A stretch of DNA of 64,000 nt from Sphingomonas rubra (GCF_900115745.1 NZ_FOXP01000001.1:62001-126000), one strand, 5' to 3'; counted from the stretch's first letter, positions 35,205 to 44,013 are shown. Notes: generated by a model from the letters alone, not told the origin. Numbers and translations: made by a program.

Positions 35205-35525
35205 TTAGCCGGCGATCCTGAGGACGATCGCAAGCGAAGCCGAGAGGCGCTCGCGATCATCGAAGGACAGGTGCCCGATAATGCCATCGATGCGCGTGCG
35301 CCGCGCCGCTCCGATCTGATCGACCATCATCTGTGACGGCGCAAGCAGGCCATTGCCTTTATCGGGTACGAGGGTAGGTCGATAAATGGGCGCGTCGATG
35401 AGCTGCGACGTCAGCGGACAAAGCAGAATCCGGTCGGGTGTCACCAGCCAATCCGATTGGATGACCACGGCCGGTCGTGGCTTGCCTTCGGCGACACGAA
35501 CGATGTCGCCGCGTTTCAGCACCAA
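35205..35525 (-). CDS. mazF: MazF/PemK-type toxin (endoribonuclease)
   Basis: This 106-residue protein starts KRGDIVRVAEGKPRPAVVIQSD, the PemK/MazF fold signature, and continues CPLTSQLIDAPIYRP and SQMMVDQIGAARRTRIDGIIG. MazF toxins cut mRNA at short sequence sites. The start overlaps the antitoxin gene by 10 bases, typical for type II modules. The basic and acidic active-site residues appear intact. Confidence 0.9.
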   Translation of the reverse strand: MVLKRGDIVRVAEGKPRPAVVIQSDWLVTPDRILLCPLTSQLIDAPIYRPTLVPDKGNGLLAPSQMMVDQIGAARRTRIDGIIGHLSFDDRERLSASLAIVLRIAG

Positions 35526-35743
35526 TCGTCCCGCGCCTCCGCCGCCAGACGATCCATCATCGCGATGGCATCCTGTTCGTCCTGACTGTGGTTGAGCAAC
35601 GCAGCCTGCCGCTTCGCTTCCGCCTGAAACTCGGGCGAACGCGTGTCAGGCAGCCACAAACGTACCTCTCGCAGCCCTGCCGCCTTCTTGCGCGCACGAT
35701 AGGCGCGAAATTTGTCGTATCGACCGGGACTTGCGTCATTCAT
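35516..35743 (-). CDS. MazE-like antitoxin (DUF3018 type)
   Basis: This 75-residue protein reads MNDASPGRYDKFRAYRARKKAAGLREVRLWLPDTRSP..., with an N-terminal ribbon-helix-helix-like part binding DNA and a Glu/Asp-rich C-terminal helix that would neutralise the toxin. It precedes the toxin gene. A perfect 28-bp palindrome is one base upstream of the start codon, a natural autoregulatory operator. Confidence 0.85.
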   Translation of the reverse strand: MNDASPGRYDKFRAYRARKKAAGLREVRLWLPDTRSPEFQAEAKRQAALLNHSQDEQDAIAMMDRLAAEARDDWC

Positions 35744-35744
35744 G

Positions 35745-35772
35745 GGCGGAAAGTAGCGCGCTACTTTCCGCC
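35745..35772. promoter_or_regulatory. 28-bp perfect palindrome, toxin-antitoxin operator
   Basis: GGCGGAAAGTAGCG is followed directly by its reverse complement. It abuts the antitoxin ATG and lies 17 bases before tlyA. Binding here by the antitoxin would control the module and might affect tlyA. Confidence 0.75.
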
Positions 35773-35789
35773 GTCAAGGAAACTCCCGT

Positions 35790-36542
35790 TTGCCCAAGAT
35801 TCGCGTCGATCAATTGCTTGTCGATCGCGGGCTCGCCGAATCGCGCACGCGGGCGCAAGCGCTCGTCATGGCGGGGCTGGTGTTCGCCGGCGACCGCAAG
35901 GTCGACAAGCCGGGGCAGGTGCTGGCCGAGGATGTCGTGCTCGACGTCCGCGGGCGCGATCACCCCTGGGTGTCGCGCGGGGGGATCAAGCTGGCGCACG
36001 GGTTGGACGAGTTCGGCTGGGATGTGGCCGGCACCGTCGCGATCGACGTCGGCTCGTCGACGGGCGGCTTCACCGACGTGCTGCTCCAGCGCGGCGCGGC
36101 GCGGGTGTACGCCGTCGACAGCGGTACCAACCAGCTCGCCTGGAAGCTGCGTCAGGACGAGCGCGTGGTGGTGCACGAGCAGACCAGCGCGCGCGTGCTG
36201 ACGGCGGCGCACGTCCCGGAGCGGGTCGACCTGATCGTCTGCGACGCCAGTTTCATCGGCCTGGCCAAGGTGCTGGAACGGCCGCTCTCCTTCGCAGGCC
36301 CCGGCGCGCGGCTGCTCGCGCTGGTCAAGCCGCAGTTCGAGGCGGGGCGGGCGGAGGTAGGAAAAGGCGGCGTCGTCCGCGATCCCGCCGTCCACGCCCG
36401 CGTCGTCGGCGAGGTCGCGGCCTGGTTGACGGGGCAGGGATGGCGCGTTCTCGGCACCACCACCAGCCCGATCACCGGGCCGGAAGGAAATGTCGAGTTC
36501 CTTATCGCCGGGCAGCTCGACGCGCCCGCGGGCGACGATTGA
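35790..36542 (+). CDS. tlyA: TlyA-family rRNA 2'-O-methyltransferase
   Basis: This 250-residue protein has an N-terminal S4 RNA-binding domain (KIRVDQLLVDRGLAESRTRAQ) and an FtsJ-like methyltransferase domain with AIDVGSSTGGFTDVLLQRGA and CDASFIGL. TlyA methylates ribose of rRNA cytidines. It starts with TTG. Upstream is the toxin-antitoxin palindrome; downstream is an EcfG-type promoter. Haemolysin naming of this family is historical. Confidence 0.9.
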   Translation: MPKIRVDQLLVDRGLAESRTRAQALVMAGLVFAGDRKVDKPGQVLAEDVVLDVRGRDHPWVSRGGIKLAHGLDEFGWDVAGTVAIDVGSSTGGFTDVLLQRGAARVYAVDSGTNQLAWKLRQDERVVVHEQTSARVLTAAHVPERVDLIVCDASFIGLAKVLERPLSFAGPGARLLALVKPQFEAGRAEVGKGGVVRDPAVHARVVGEVAAWLTGQGWRVLGTTTSPITGPEGNVEFLIAGQLDAPAGDD

Positions 36543-36551
36543 TCCCGAAGC

Positions 36552-36577
36552 GGAACGCAGCCCGGTACGGAGCGGTT
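36552..36577 (+). promoter_or_regulatory. EcfG-type promoter of tspO
   Basis: GGAAC, 17 bases, GGTT. It fits GGAAC-N16/17-(N)GTT and lies 88 bases before the tspO ATG. Confidence 0.6.
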
Positions 36578-36664
36578 TACGCCCGCGCTTTCCTGCGGCA
36601 GGAAGCGGCAATTATCGACCGGGGGACGATTGTGGGCGGGATCGCATCGAAGGGCCAGTTGCGA

Positions 36665-37183
36665 ATGTCGTTTCTTCGCTGGGCGGCCGTCACCGTTCCG
36701 GCGGTGCTGCTGCTCGGCTTCGCCTCCGGCCGGATCGTGCCCGCGGGCGACGACAATGGCTGGTATCGGGCGCTCGCCAAACCCGCGCTGACGCCGCCGG
36801 GCTGGGTGTTTCCGGTGGCCTGGACGACGATCTACATCCTGATGGGGCTCGCGCTGGCGATGGTGCTCAACGCGCGCGGCGCGCGGGGGCGCAAGGGCGC
36901 GGTCGGGCTGTTCGCCGTTGGATTCGCGATGGCGCTCGTCTGGATGCCGCTGTTCTTCGGCGCGCACCGGATCGACGCGGCGACGATGCTGATCGGGGCC
37001 ATGGTGCTGGTCGGCATCGCCACGACGGTCGCCTTCGGCCGCATCCGCACCGCGGCGGCGTGGCTGATGCTGCCTTATCTGGTGTGGATCAGCTTCGCCG
37101 GCGTGCTGTCGTGGAGCATCGGCCGGCTCAATCCCGGTGCCGCCACCCTTGCCCCGGCGGCCCGTACCTCCCAAATGCTGTAA
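36665..37183 (+). CDS. tspO: TspO/MBR family protein
   Basis: This 172-residue protein has five transmembrane helices and the Trp/Pro-rich signature WYRALAKPALTPPGWVFPVAWTTIYILMG, plus WLMLPYLVWISFAGVLSWSI. TspO binds porphyrins and is linked to tetrapyrrole control and stress. The EcfG-type promoter upstream suggests stress induction. It carries a short extra C-terminal tail. Transcription may run on into ubiK. Confidence 0.92.
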   Translation: MSFLRWAAVTVPAVLLLGFASGRIVPAGDDNGWYRALAKPALTPPGWVFPVAWTTIYILMGLALAMVLNARGARGRKGAVGLFAVGFAMALVWMPLFFGAHRIDAATMLIGAMVLVGIATTVAFGRIRTAAAWLMLPYLVWISFAGVLSWSIGRLNPGAATLAPAARTSQML

Positions 37184-37212
37184 TCACCGTACCTCCCGAA
37201 AGTCGAACCGTT

Positions 37213-37476
37213 ATGCAATCCGAGAACCGCCTCTTCGACGACGTCGCCAAGTTGCTGAACGGTGCCGCGGGGACGCTGGCGGGCGTCGGCCGCGAGGCGG
37301 AGCAGTCGGCGCGGGCGCGGGCGCGCGAGTGGATCGGTGGGCTCGACTTCGTGTCGCGCGAGGAGTTCGACGCCGTCAAGGCGATGGCCGCCGCCGCCCG
37401 CGACGAAGCGGACGTGCTGCGCGCGCGTCTCGACGCGCTGGAGGCCAAGGCGGCCGATCCGCTTCCTACCGTCTGA
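37213..37476 (+). CDS. ubiK: UbiK-type accessory factor (BMFP domain)
   Basis: This 87-residue protein has an N-terminal amphipathic helix (RLFDDVAKLLNGAAGTLAG), the FVSREEFDAVKAMAAAARDEADVL block and a C-terminal coiled coil with DALEAK. The family (UbiK/YqiC) helps late ubiquinone synthesis at the membrane. A run tspO-ubiK-ybjN-proC is compact. Confidence 0.82.
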   Translation: MQSENRLFDDVAKLLNGAAGTLAGVGREAEQSARARAREWIGGLDFVSREEFDAVKAMAAAARDEADVLRARLDALEAKAADPLPTV

Positions 37477-37529
37477 ACGCGGTCGGGCGTCGGCCTTCCG
37501 TCGGCCGCCCACCCGTGCGACAAGGCACC

Positions 37530-38036
37530 ATGCTGGACCAGAGTCAGGATCAGGACGACGACGCCCCCATCGACACGCTGGAGGGATATTATGCCGCGCA
37601 TGGCTGGGACCATGATCGGCATGACGACGAGATCATCGCGTCGGTCAAGGGCAGCTGGGCGACCTATGAGCTGCGCGCGCTGTGGCGCGAGGACGACAGC
37701 GTCCTCCAGTTCCTCGCCTTTCCCGATATCAAGGTCGCCGACGATCGTCGCGCCGCGATCCACGAGGTGCTGGCGCTCATTAACGAGCAGCTGTGGATCG
37801 GCCATTTCGAATTGTGGTCGTCCAGCGGCATTCTGCTGTTCCGCCACGCCGCGATGATCGATGCCGGCGGGGACGACGAGCCGCGACTGTCGCTCGCCGG
37901 CGCCGAATTGCTGGTCGAGTCGGCGATCGAGGAGTGCGAGCGCTTCTACCCGGTTTTCCAGTTCGTGTTGTGGGGCGGCAAGACCCCACGCGAGGCGATC
38001 GCCGCGGCGATGGTCGAGACGCAAGGGGAAGCATGA
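37530..38036 (+). CDS. YbjN-domain protein
   Basis: This 168-residue soluble protein has a YbjN-type fold (SVKGSWATYELRALWREDDSVLQFLAFP, SSSGILLFRHAAMI). YbjN proteins are linked with stress and surface traits in enterobacteria, but the molecular role is unclear. Its stop overlaps the proC start (ATGA), so the two are translated together. Placement beside proC is common in sphingomonads. Confidence 0.8.
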   Translation: MLDQSQDQDDDAPIDTLEGYYAAHGWDHDRHDDEIIASVKGSWATYELRALWREDDSVLQFLAFPDIKVADDRRAAIHEVLALINEQLWIGHFELWSSSGILLFRHAAMIDAGGDDEPRLSLAGAELLVESAIEECERFYPVFQFVLWGGKTPREAIAAAMVETQGEA

Positions 38037-38842
38037 TGCCTCGCCCGGCATTCCCCGTCGGCCCGTTATGGATGATCGGCTGCGGCAATATGGGTGGCGC
38101 GATGCTGCGCCGCTGGCTGGACGCCGGGCTCGATCCGGCCACCGTCACCGTGGTCACCCGCAGCGGTGCCGGCGTGCCCGACGGCATCCGCTCGCTGCGT
38201 GCACCGCCGGTCGACGAGAGGGCAGCGACGCTGGTGCTCGCGGTGAAGCCGCAGCAGCTGGACGCCGTGGCGCCCATGCTGGCGTCGATTCGCCCACGAT
38301 TGCTCGTTTCGGTACTCGCGGGGGTGGAGGAGCCCGCACTCGCCGGACGTATCCCCGCCGGCGCCGTGGTTCGCGCGATGCCCAACCTGCCCGTCGCGAT
38401 CGGGCGCGGGGTGACGGCGCTGTTCAGCAGCAGTGCCGACGCCGGCGTGCGCGACGCCGCCACGGCACTGGCCGCGCCGCTCGGACTGGCGGAGTGGATC
38501 GCGGACGAGGGCATGTTCGACGCCGTCACCGCGCTGGCGGGTTGCGGCCCCGGCTTCGTGTTCCGCTTCGCCGACGCGCTCGCGGCCGCGGGCACGTCGC
38601 TCGGCCTGCCGCAGGATCAGGCACGGCGCCTCGCCCTGGCGACGCTCGCCGGATCGGCGGAGATGGCACTGACCGCCGATGAGGCGCCGGCGACCCTCGC
38701 CGACCGGGTCGCCAGCCTCGGTGGATCGACGCGTGAGGGGTTGAACGTGCTCGACCGCGACGACGCGCTCGTCGACCTGCTGCGTCGGACGCTCGCCGCG
38801 TCGGCGCGGCGCAATGCCGAGATGGCCGCGGCGGCGCGCTAG
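38033..38842 (+). CDS. proC: Pyrroline-5-carboxylate reductase
   Basis: This 269-residue protein has the NADPH-binding motif MIGCGNMGGAMLRRWL near the start, VLAVKPQQLDAV, AMPNLPVAIGRGVTAL and the C-terminal signature VASLGGSTREGLNVLD. It makes proline from pyrroline-5-carboxylate. The first ATG at 38033 overlaps ybjN; the next codon is also ATG. Its TAG stop shares CTAG with the stop of the convergent MarR gene. Confidence 0.95.
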   Translation: MMPRPAFPVGPLWMIGCGNMGGAMLRRWLDAGLDPATVTVVTRSGAGVPDGIRSLRAPPVDERAATLVLAVKPQQLDAVAPMLASIRPRLLVSVLAGVEEPALAGRIPAGAVVRAMPNLPVAIGRGVTALFSSSADAGVRDAATALAAPLGLAEWIADEGMFDAVTALAGCGPGFVFRFADALAAAGTSLGLPQDQARRLALATLAGSAEMALTADEAPATLADRVASLGGSTREGLNVLDRDDALVDLLRRTLAASARRNAEMAAAAR

Positions 38843-39327
38843 CCGCGCAGCCGCTCGACCTGCGGCATCTCGTCCTCGGGAATTAATCCTTCCAAGACCT
38901 TCCAATATCCGGCCACCGCCTCCGGCCCGGCGCGCGAGTAGGCCGCCGACATCTTCTCGCGCGCGGCATCGAACAGGTCGCTCTCCAGCGCCGCGCCCAT
39001 CGGCGTCAGCCGCAGCAGCCGCTGGCGACGATCGCGCTCACCCGTCCGCGTCTCGACATAGCCGCGCTCGGCCAGTTCGGTCAGCACGCGGCCGAGCGAC
39101 TGTTTGGTGATCGCCAGCAGCGCCAACAGGTCGCTGACCGTCAGATCGGGCTGCCGCGCGATGAAGTAGAGCGCCCGGTGGTGCGCGCGGCCGAGCCCCT
39201 GCGCCGCCAACCCGCGGTCGATGGAACGGATCAGATGGCTCTGCCCGAAATACAGGAGTTCCATGCCGCGCCGCAATTCGGGCTCGCGGAGGAACAGGGC
39301 GGGCGCGGAAGGTGCTGAGGCAGCCAT
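38839..39327 (-). CDS. MarR family transcriptional regulator
   Basis: This 162-residue protein has a winged helix-turn-helix: HHRALYFIARQPDLTVSDLLALLAITKQSLGRVLTELAERGYVETR, then DRRQRLLRLTPMG. It is divergent from ilvE across 62 bases, a common place for a control target. The start could also be 39345. The ligand is unknown. Confidence 0.9.
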   Translation of the reverse strand: MAASAPSAPALFLREPELRRGMELLYFGQSHLIRSIDRGLAAQGLGRAHHRALYFIARQPDLTVSDLLALLAITKQSLGRVLTELAERGYVETRTGERDRRQRLLRLTPMGAALESDLFDAAREKMSAAYSRAGPEAVAGYWKVLEGLIPEDEMPQVERLRG

Positions 39328-39389
39328 GTTGACCCGTCTAGCCATCGTGCCTAGTCGACGGCAACCCGCATCGAGCAAGGTTCCCGATC

Positions 39390-40484
39390 ATGTCCATTTC
39401 ATCCGCCTTTCGCCTGGAGCCGCACGAGGCGCCCGTCGCGGCGGCGGAGCGTGCCAAGCGATTGATCGATCCCGGCTTCGGCCGCGTGTTCACCGATCAC
39501 ATGGCGGTGATCCGCTACTCGGACGCCGAAGGCTGGCACGACGCGCATATCGGTCCGCGCGGGGCACTGCCCATCGATCCCGCCTCGTCGGTGCTTCATT
39601 ACGCGCAGGAAATCTTCGAGGGCCTGAAAGCCTATCGCCAGGCGGACGGCGGCACCGCGCTGTTCCGACCGCACGCCAATGCCCGCCGCTTTCGTGATTC
39701 GGCCAGGCGGCTGGCCATGCCGGAACTGCCCGAGGCGCTGTTCGTCGAATCGATCGAGCGGCTGGTCGCCGCCGATCGCGACTGGATCCCGGAAGGAGAG
39801 GAGGGCGCCTTGTACCTGCGTCCCTTCATGTTCGCGTCCGAGGTGTTCCTGGGCGTGAAGCCGGCGGCCGAGTATCTCTACATGGTGATCGCCTCGTCGG
39901 TGGGTGCCTATTGGAAGGGTGGGGCGCGGCCGATCTCCGTCTGGGTCAGCCGCGACTTCACGCGCGCCGCGCCCGGCGGCACCGGCGCGGCGAAGTGCGG
40001 TGGCAACTACGCCGCCAGCCTGATCGCGCAGAAGGAAGCGATCGGCCAGGGCTGCGATCAGGTCGTCTTCCTGGATGCGGCCGAGCGGCGCTGGGTGGAG
40101 GAACTCGGCGGCATGAACCTGTTCTTCGTCCACGCCGACGGCAGCCTCGTCACGCCGCCGCTGACCGGCACGATCCTGCCCGGCATCACCCGCGACTCGC
40201 TGCTGACCCTGGCCCGCGCCGAGGGGATGGCGGTGCGCGAGGAGCCGTACGCGATCGACGCGTGGCGCGCGGACGCGGTCAGCGGCGCGCTCACCGAGGC
40301 ATTCGCGTGCGGCACCGCGGCGGTCGTCACCGCGATCGGTACGGTCGCGGGAGCGGACGGCCGCTTCACCGTGGGCGACGGCGGCATCGGACCGGTCACC
40401 CAGCGCCTCCACCGCGCGCTCGCCGCCATCCAGCGCGGCCAAGCGCCCGATCCCCATGGCTGGGTGCACCCGCTCGGCAGCTGA
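39390..40484 (+). CDS. ilvE: Branched-chain amino acid aminotransferase (class II BCAT)
   Basis: This 364-residue PLP fold-type IV enzyme transaminates Ile, Leu and Val. Class II features are visible: HYAQEIFEGLKAYR, GGTGAAKCGGNYAASL with the PLP lysine, QVVFLDAAERRWVEELGGMN and LTGTILPGITRDS. It is divergent from marR and followed by a tRNA gene. Confidence 0.95.
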   Translation: MSISSAFRLEPHEAPVAAAERAKRLIDPGFGRVFTDHMAVIRYSDAEGWHDAHIGPRGALPIDPASSVLHYAQEIFEGLKAYRQADGGTALFRPHANARRFRDSARRLAMPELPEALFVESIERLVAADRDWIPEGEEGALYLRPFMFASEVFLGVKPAAEYLYMVIASSVGAYWKGGARPISVWVSRDFTRAAPGGTGAAKCGGNYAASLIAQKEAIGQGCDQVVFLDAAERRWVEELGGMNLFFVHADGSLVTPPLTGTILPGITRDSLLTLARAEGMAVREEPYAIDAWRADAVSGALTEAFACGTAAVVTAIGTVAGADGRFTVGDGGIGPVTQRLHRALAAIQRGQAPDPHGWVHPLGS

Positions 40485-40542
40485 CACGATGACAGCGCGG
40501 GGCTTCCCACCTCGCAGAGAGCCGCTATAAGCCGCCGCTCGT

Positions 40543-40617
40543 TGGGGCGTCGCCAAGCGGTAAGGCAACGGTTTTTGGTACCGTCATACGCAGGTTCGAA
40601 TCCTGCCGCCCCAGCCA
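40543..40617 (+). tRNA. tRNA-Gln (anticodon TTG)
   Basis: The acceptor arm TGGGGCG pairs with CGCCCCA, the anticodon stem ACGGT/ACCGT holds loop TTTTGGT (anticodon TTG), and the T arm GCAGG-TTCGAAT-CCTGC is standard. Discriminator G and encoded CCA follow. It reads glutamine codons. Confidence 0.97.
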
Positions 40618-40997
40618 TCATGACATCTAAGTCGTTGATTGGCGGCCAAAACCGTTTCCGTCCTCTGGATAGGGTCGGAGGGCGTGACGGCTCCATGTAG
40701 AGTTGCCTTGCCTGCTATCCAGCATGGCCAGCGCCGCAGCGCGGTTTGCTACGAATGATGTTTGGTTCCAGCCCGGCGGAAGAGGGGCCCAGGTGGGAAA
40801 ACATCGCGGCGACGTGCCTCGTCCACGATGTGCGACTCGCAACTGAGCCCTGGCCTGCGTTGGCGTGGAATGATGTTGAAGGTCGGTTCGGCCTTCCCGG
40901 CACGCCCGGCTGACCCTGTTCGCCGGAGCGTCGCTGTGTGTCGAACAGTGCCGTGCGAGCGGGCACGTTCGACATCCTGTCCCGGCGGGACGGCCGT
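40618..40997. other. Gene-free gap with a decayed family A repeat
   Basis: No convincing gene is seen between the tRNA and the gamma carbonic anhydrase. From about 40780 to 40885, GGGCCCAGGTGGGAAAAC and AACTGAGCCCTGGCCTGCG are degraded versions of the family A inverted repeat arms seen at 14842. The rest shows nothing recognisable. Confidence 0.6.
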
Positions 40998-41522
40998 TCA
41001 ATCCAGCCGTCGCAGGTCCGCGGCGTAATCACGCGCCTTGGCGGCGTAGCCGGTCGCGGACGCGCGCAGCCTGGCGACGTCGTCCGGCGAGAGTTGCCGA
41101 ACCGCCTTCGCCGGTGAGCCCACGACAAGGCTGCCGGCCGGAAAGGTCTTGTTCTCCGTCACGAGGGCGCCCGCGCCGATCAGGCAGTCGTCGCCGATGA
41201 CGGCGCCGTTGAGGATGATGGCGCCCATGCCGACGAGCACGTTGTCGCCGATCGTGCAGCCGTGGCAGATCGCGTGGTGACCGATGGTCACGCCGTCACC
41301 GATCGTCAGCGGCGCGCCGGGATCGGAGTGAAGCATCGCCCCCTCCTGAACGTTGGTGCGCGCGCCGATGACGATCGGCGTGTTGTCGGCACGAATGACG
41401 GCGCCGAACCAGACGCTCACGTCCTGTCCCAGCCTGGCGTCGCCGATCACGTCGGCGCTGGGGGCGATCCAGACGCCCGGTGCCAGGGTGGGTTCGTTGC
41501 CGTCGATCGCGTAGCGGGCCAT
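40998..41522 (-). CDS. Gamma-class carbonic anhydrase-like protein
   Basis: This 174-residue left-handed beta-helix protein has hexapeptide repeats (VIGDARLGQDVSVWFGAVIRAD), with metal-ligand histidines in GAMLHSDPG and TIGHHAICHG. It resembles YrdA/PaaY and may hydrate CO2 or have no such activity. The start MARYAIDG follows typical length. It lies 61 bases after the large secreted protein gene on the same strand. Confidence 0.88.
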   Translation of the reverse strand: MARYAIDGNEPTLAPGVWIAPSADVIGDARLGQDVSVWFGAVIRADNTPIVIGARTNVQEGAMLHSDPGAPLTIGDGVTIGHHAICHGCTIGDNVLVGMGAIILNGAVIGDDCLIGAGALVTENKTFPAGSLVVGSPAKAVRQLSPDDVARLRASATGYAAKARDYAADLRRLD

Positions 41523-41583
41523 GAGACTGTTGTTCTCCTTCGTTGCTGCCGTCGCCTTCGCCGTCAGCACGGGGACTTGTATG

Positions 41584-43959
41584 TCACCCCTTCGCGGGCA
41601 GATCGACCCGGACGGTCGTGTCCGGCGCGTCGTGCAGGCGCAGGAAGATCGTCCGATCGGTCGGCGCTGGCAAGGTGATCGACGTGCCGACGAACCCGGC
41701 AGGCAGCGTGACCGCACGGGCGAGGTCGGCGGTGTCGCCGATCGCGGCGATCACGAACAGGTCGCGGCCGGATAGGGTGCATTCCTGCGTCCCCGCGCAG
41801 TCGATCCCGCGCAGGGACGGCAGGCGGACGACGCGGGTGAGCGGCTGCCAGTCGCTCGCCGTGCCGCCTCGCCACAGGCGTATCCTGAGCGCGCCGGTCG
41901 CCGCCGGGCCGAGCAACGCTGCCGGCGCGATGCTGGCCACCGCGATGTCGGCGCCGACCCGCTGGAGCCGGCCCGACGCGACGGTCAGCCGGGCGGCGCC
42001 GTCGCCGTCGACCGCGGCGATCTCCACCTGATCGTCCGGCGCGACGCCGCCTTCCACCCGCAGCGAGAAGGTCAGCGTGGCGCCCGCCGGTGCCAGGCCG
42101 TCGGGCAGGACGATCGGCAGCGATCCGGCGGGCGGCGCGTACTCGACCGACCGGCCGATCACCGTCAACCGGGGGCGGTGCGGGGTGAGGGTCGCCGCGA
42201 CGGTGGCGACGCGGCCGTCGCGCATCCGCACCTTTGCCTCGCCCGCGCCGCTGCTCGCGCCCGGCGCGGCGTCGGCGGTCATCTCCAACCGGTCGCCATC
42301 GTCTCCGCGGGTCACGGCGCCGGCGGCGAAGCGTCGGCCGCCGAAATCGAGCGAGGTCACCTGATCGAGCCGGCTGCCGGTGAGCAGGCCGGTGCGATCG
42401 CCCGCATGGATCGTGAACCCGTCGAGCCGGCTCGCCTCGACGCGGCCCGTCAGGGTGATCGTCGTCGGCCGCGGGACGCCGTGATGGCCGACGATCAGCT
42501 CCAGCGGACCCGGCGACACGCGCGCGAGGGGAAGCGTCGTCTCGATCGCCTCGGCGGAGATCGCCTTCCAGGCGAGCGTCCGTTCGGTGCCGTCGCGCGT
42601 CCGCAAGGCGATATGCGTCACGCAGGCCGGCGCCCCGCCGCGCAACACCAGCGAGGAGTCGCGGCCGACGACGACGGCGTCGTTGGGCTGCGGCGTCCAT
42701 CGGGGCTGCGCGTCGAACTGCACCGGCAGCCGCGGACCCACGAACGGATCGAAGCCCCAGCGACCGCGCAACACCGCGCCGGTCACCCGGCCGGGAATGG
42801 CGGGCGCGCCGTCCATCGCCAGCCGGATGCCGCCGCGCTCGACGTCGCGGACGACGGGCAGGTCGGTGACCGTCGCGTCCGCGGAGGTGACCCGCAGCGT
42901 CAGGTCGTGCGCGTAATCGGTGGAGAACAGCAGCGACGCGTCGTCGAGCGGCATCACCGCGTCGTTCCGGCCCAGGCAGACCGGCTTGGCGGCGGCCGGC
43001 TGCCACGCGGGCGGGACGGCGGTTCCGATCGGCGGCAGCGGCGCGACCAGCACGGAGCGGGGGTTCTGGAACGAGGGCGCGGTGTTGAGCTGCAACCGCA
43101 CGCGGCCTCCGTCGGCGAGCGCCAGCGCCGGGACGTACTGATATTGCGCGCTGCGGAACGCGCCGAACAGCCGCGCCAGGTCGCGCGCGAGGCCGATATA
43201 GGGGCTGTAATAGCCAGCGCCGCCCTCCCGCGTCGCCGCCACGCGATAGGCGAGGTCGACGGGGGTACCGGTCAGCGTCTCGGCGAAAGTGGCGCCGCGC
43301 TGGGCCTGGAGCAGCAGGGAGTCGCGGTTCTGCGTCAGGCACGCAGCCTGGAGGGCACGCTGCCGCAACAGGCATTCGCCGTTCAGCTTGATGCGCAGCG
43401 ACTGGGCAAGGACGGGGGCGACCGTGGCGAGCCGTTCCGGCTCCGTGTCGCTGATCCGCGCGATGCCGTTCACGAAGGTGTCGAGCCGGGCACGGTCGAG
43501 GGACGCCTGGTAGAGATCCTGCGCGGCGCGGACGAAGATGCCCGGGCGGCCGCGCACCGCCTCGCGCACCGCGTCGAAGCCGCCGCCGGCGTCCGGCGCG
43601 AGCAGCAACACCGCCTGCTCGGCGCCCTCGGGCACGGCGATATCGAGGACGTTCTTCTTGTTGCGCCACGGTTCGGCGTGGAAGAACCAATCCTTGGGCG
43701 GGGGCGCGGTCGCGCCGCGCAGGAAGGCGACGATCACCAGGTAGCGTCCGGCGTTGTCGGCCGGCATGTCCGCGCGGACGATCAGGCGATCGCCACCGTG
43801 CAGCGACGGCACGGCGGCGAGCGGCAACTGCGCGGGCCCGCGCCGCACCGCGATCGACAGCCCGGGACCGGCGAGGTCGAACCCGTTCTGCTGCGCCCGC
43901 GCCGGAGCCATGGAGAACAGCAGGGCGAGAGCGAGCAGGCGGGCGGACGGACGCGGCAT
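41584..43959 (-). CDS. Large secreted beta-rich protein of unknown function
   Basis: This 791-residue protein has a signal peptide (1-22, ending PARAQ). The mature part is rich in short beta strands. Several segments such as TSLDFGGRRFAAGAVTR and LTFSLRVEGGVAPDDQVEI look like Ig or IPT-like repeats, with three to four cysteines. There is no membrane anchor and no catalytic motif I recognise. It likely works in the periplasm or outside the cell. It may share a transcript with the carbonic anhydrase-like gene. Confidence 0.7.
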   Translation of the reverse strand: MPRPSARLLALALLFSMAPARAQQNGFDLAGPGLSIAVRRGPAQLPLAAVPSLHGGDRLIVRADMPADNAGRYLVIVAFLRGATAPPPKDWFFHAEPWRNKKNVLDIAVPEGAEQAVLLLAPDAGGGFDAVREAVRGRPGIFVRAAQDLYQASLDRARLDTFVNGIARISDTEPERLATVAPVLAQSLRIKLNGECLLRQRALQAACLTQNRDSLLLQAQRGATFAETLTGTPVDLAYRVAATREGGAGYYSPYIGLARDLARLFGAFRSAQYQYVPALALADGGRVRLQLNTAPSFQNPRSVLVAPLPPIGTAVPPAWQPAAAKPVCLGRNDAVMPLDDASLLFSTDYAHDLTLRVTSADATVTDLPVVRDVERGGIRLAMDGAPAIPGRVTGAVLRGRWGFDPFVGPRLPVQFDAQPRWTPQPNDAVVVGRDSSLVLRGGAPACVTHIALRTRDGTERTLAWKAISAEAIETTLPLARVSPGPLELIVGHHGVPRPTTITLTGRVEASRLDGFTIHAGDRTGLLTGSRLDQVTSLDFGGRRFAAGAVTRGDDGDRLEMTADAAPGASSGAGEAKVRMRDGRVATVAATLTPHRPRLTVIGRSVEYAPPAGSLPIVLPDGLAPAGATLTFSLRVEGGVAPDDQVEIAAVDGDGAARLTVASGRLQRVGADIAVASIAPAALLGPAATGALRIRLWRGGTASDWQPLTRVVRLPSLRGIDCAGTQECTLSGRDLFVIAAIGDTADLARAVTLPAGFVGTSITLPAPTDRTIFLRLHDAPDTTVRVDLPAKG

Positions 43960-44013
43960 GGCGAGCCTATAGACGATCGACCTGCCGGTGCATCACTTTG
44001 CTGGCGTGGCGGA

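Noticed and set aside
35790..36542. TlyA as a haemolysin
   Set aside because: The S4 plus FtsJ-like domain layout is that of an RNA methyltransferase; the haemolysin name is historical.
40543..40997. tRNA-Gln as an integration site of a mobile element
   Set aside because: No integrase gene, no duplicated tRNA 3' end and no cargo genes downstream.
40627..41128. Open frames after the tRNA-Gln gene
   Set aside because: No ribosome binding sites or recognisable domains, and they cover a decayed repeat; treated as non-coding.
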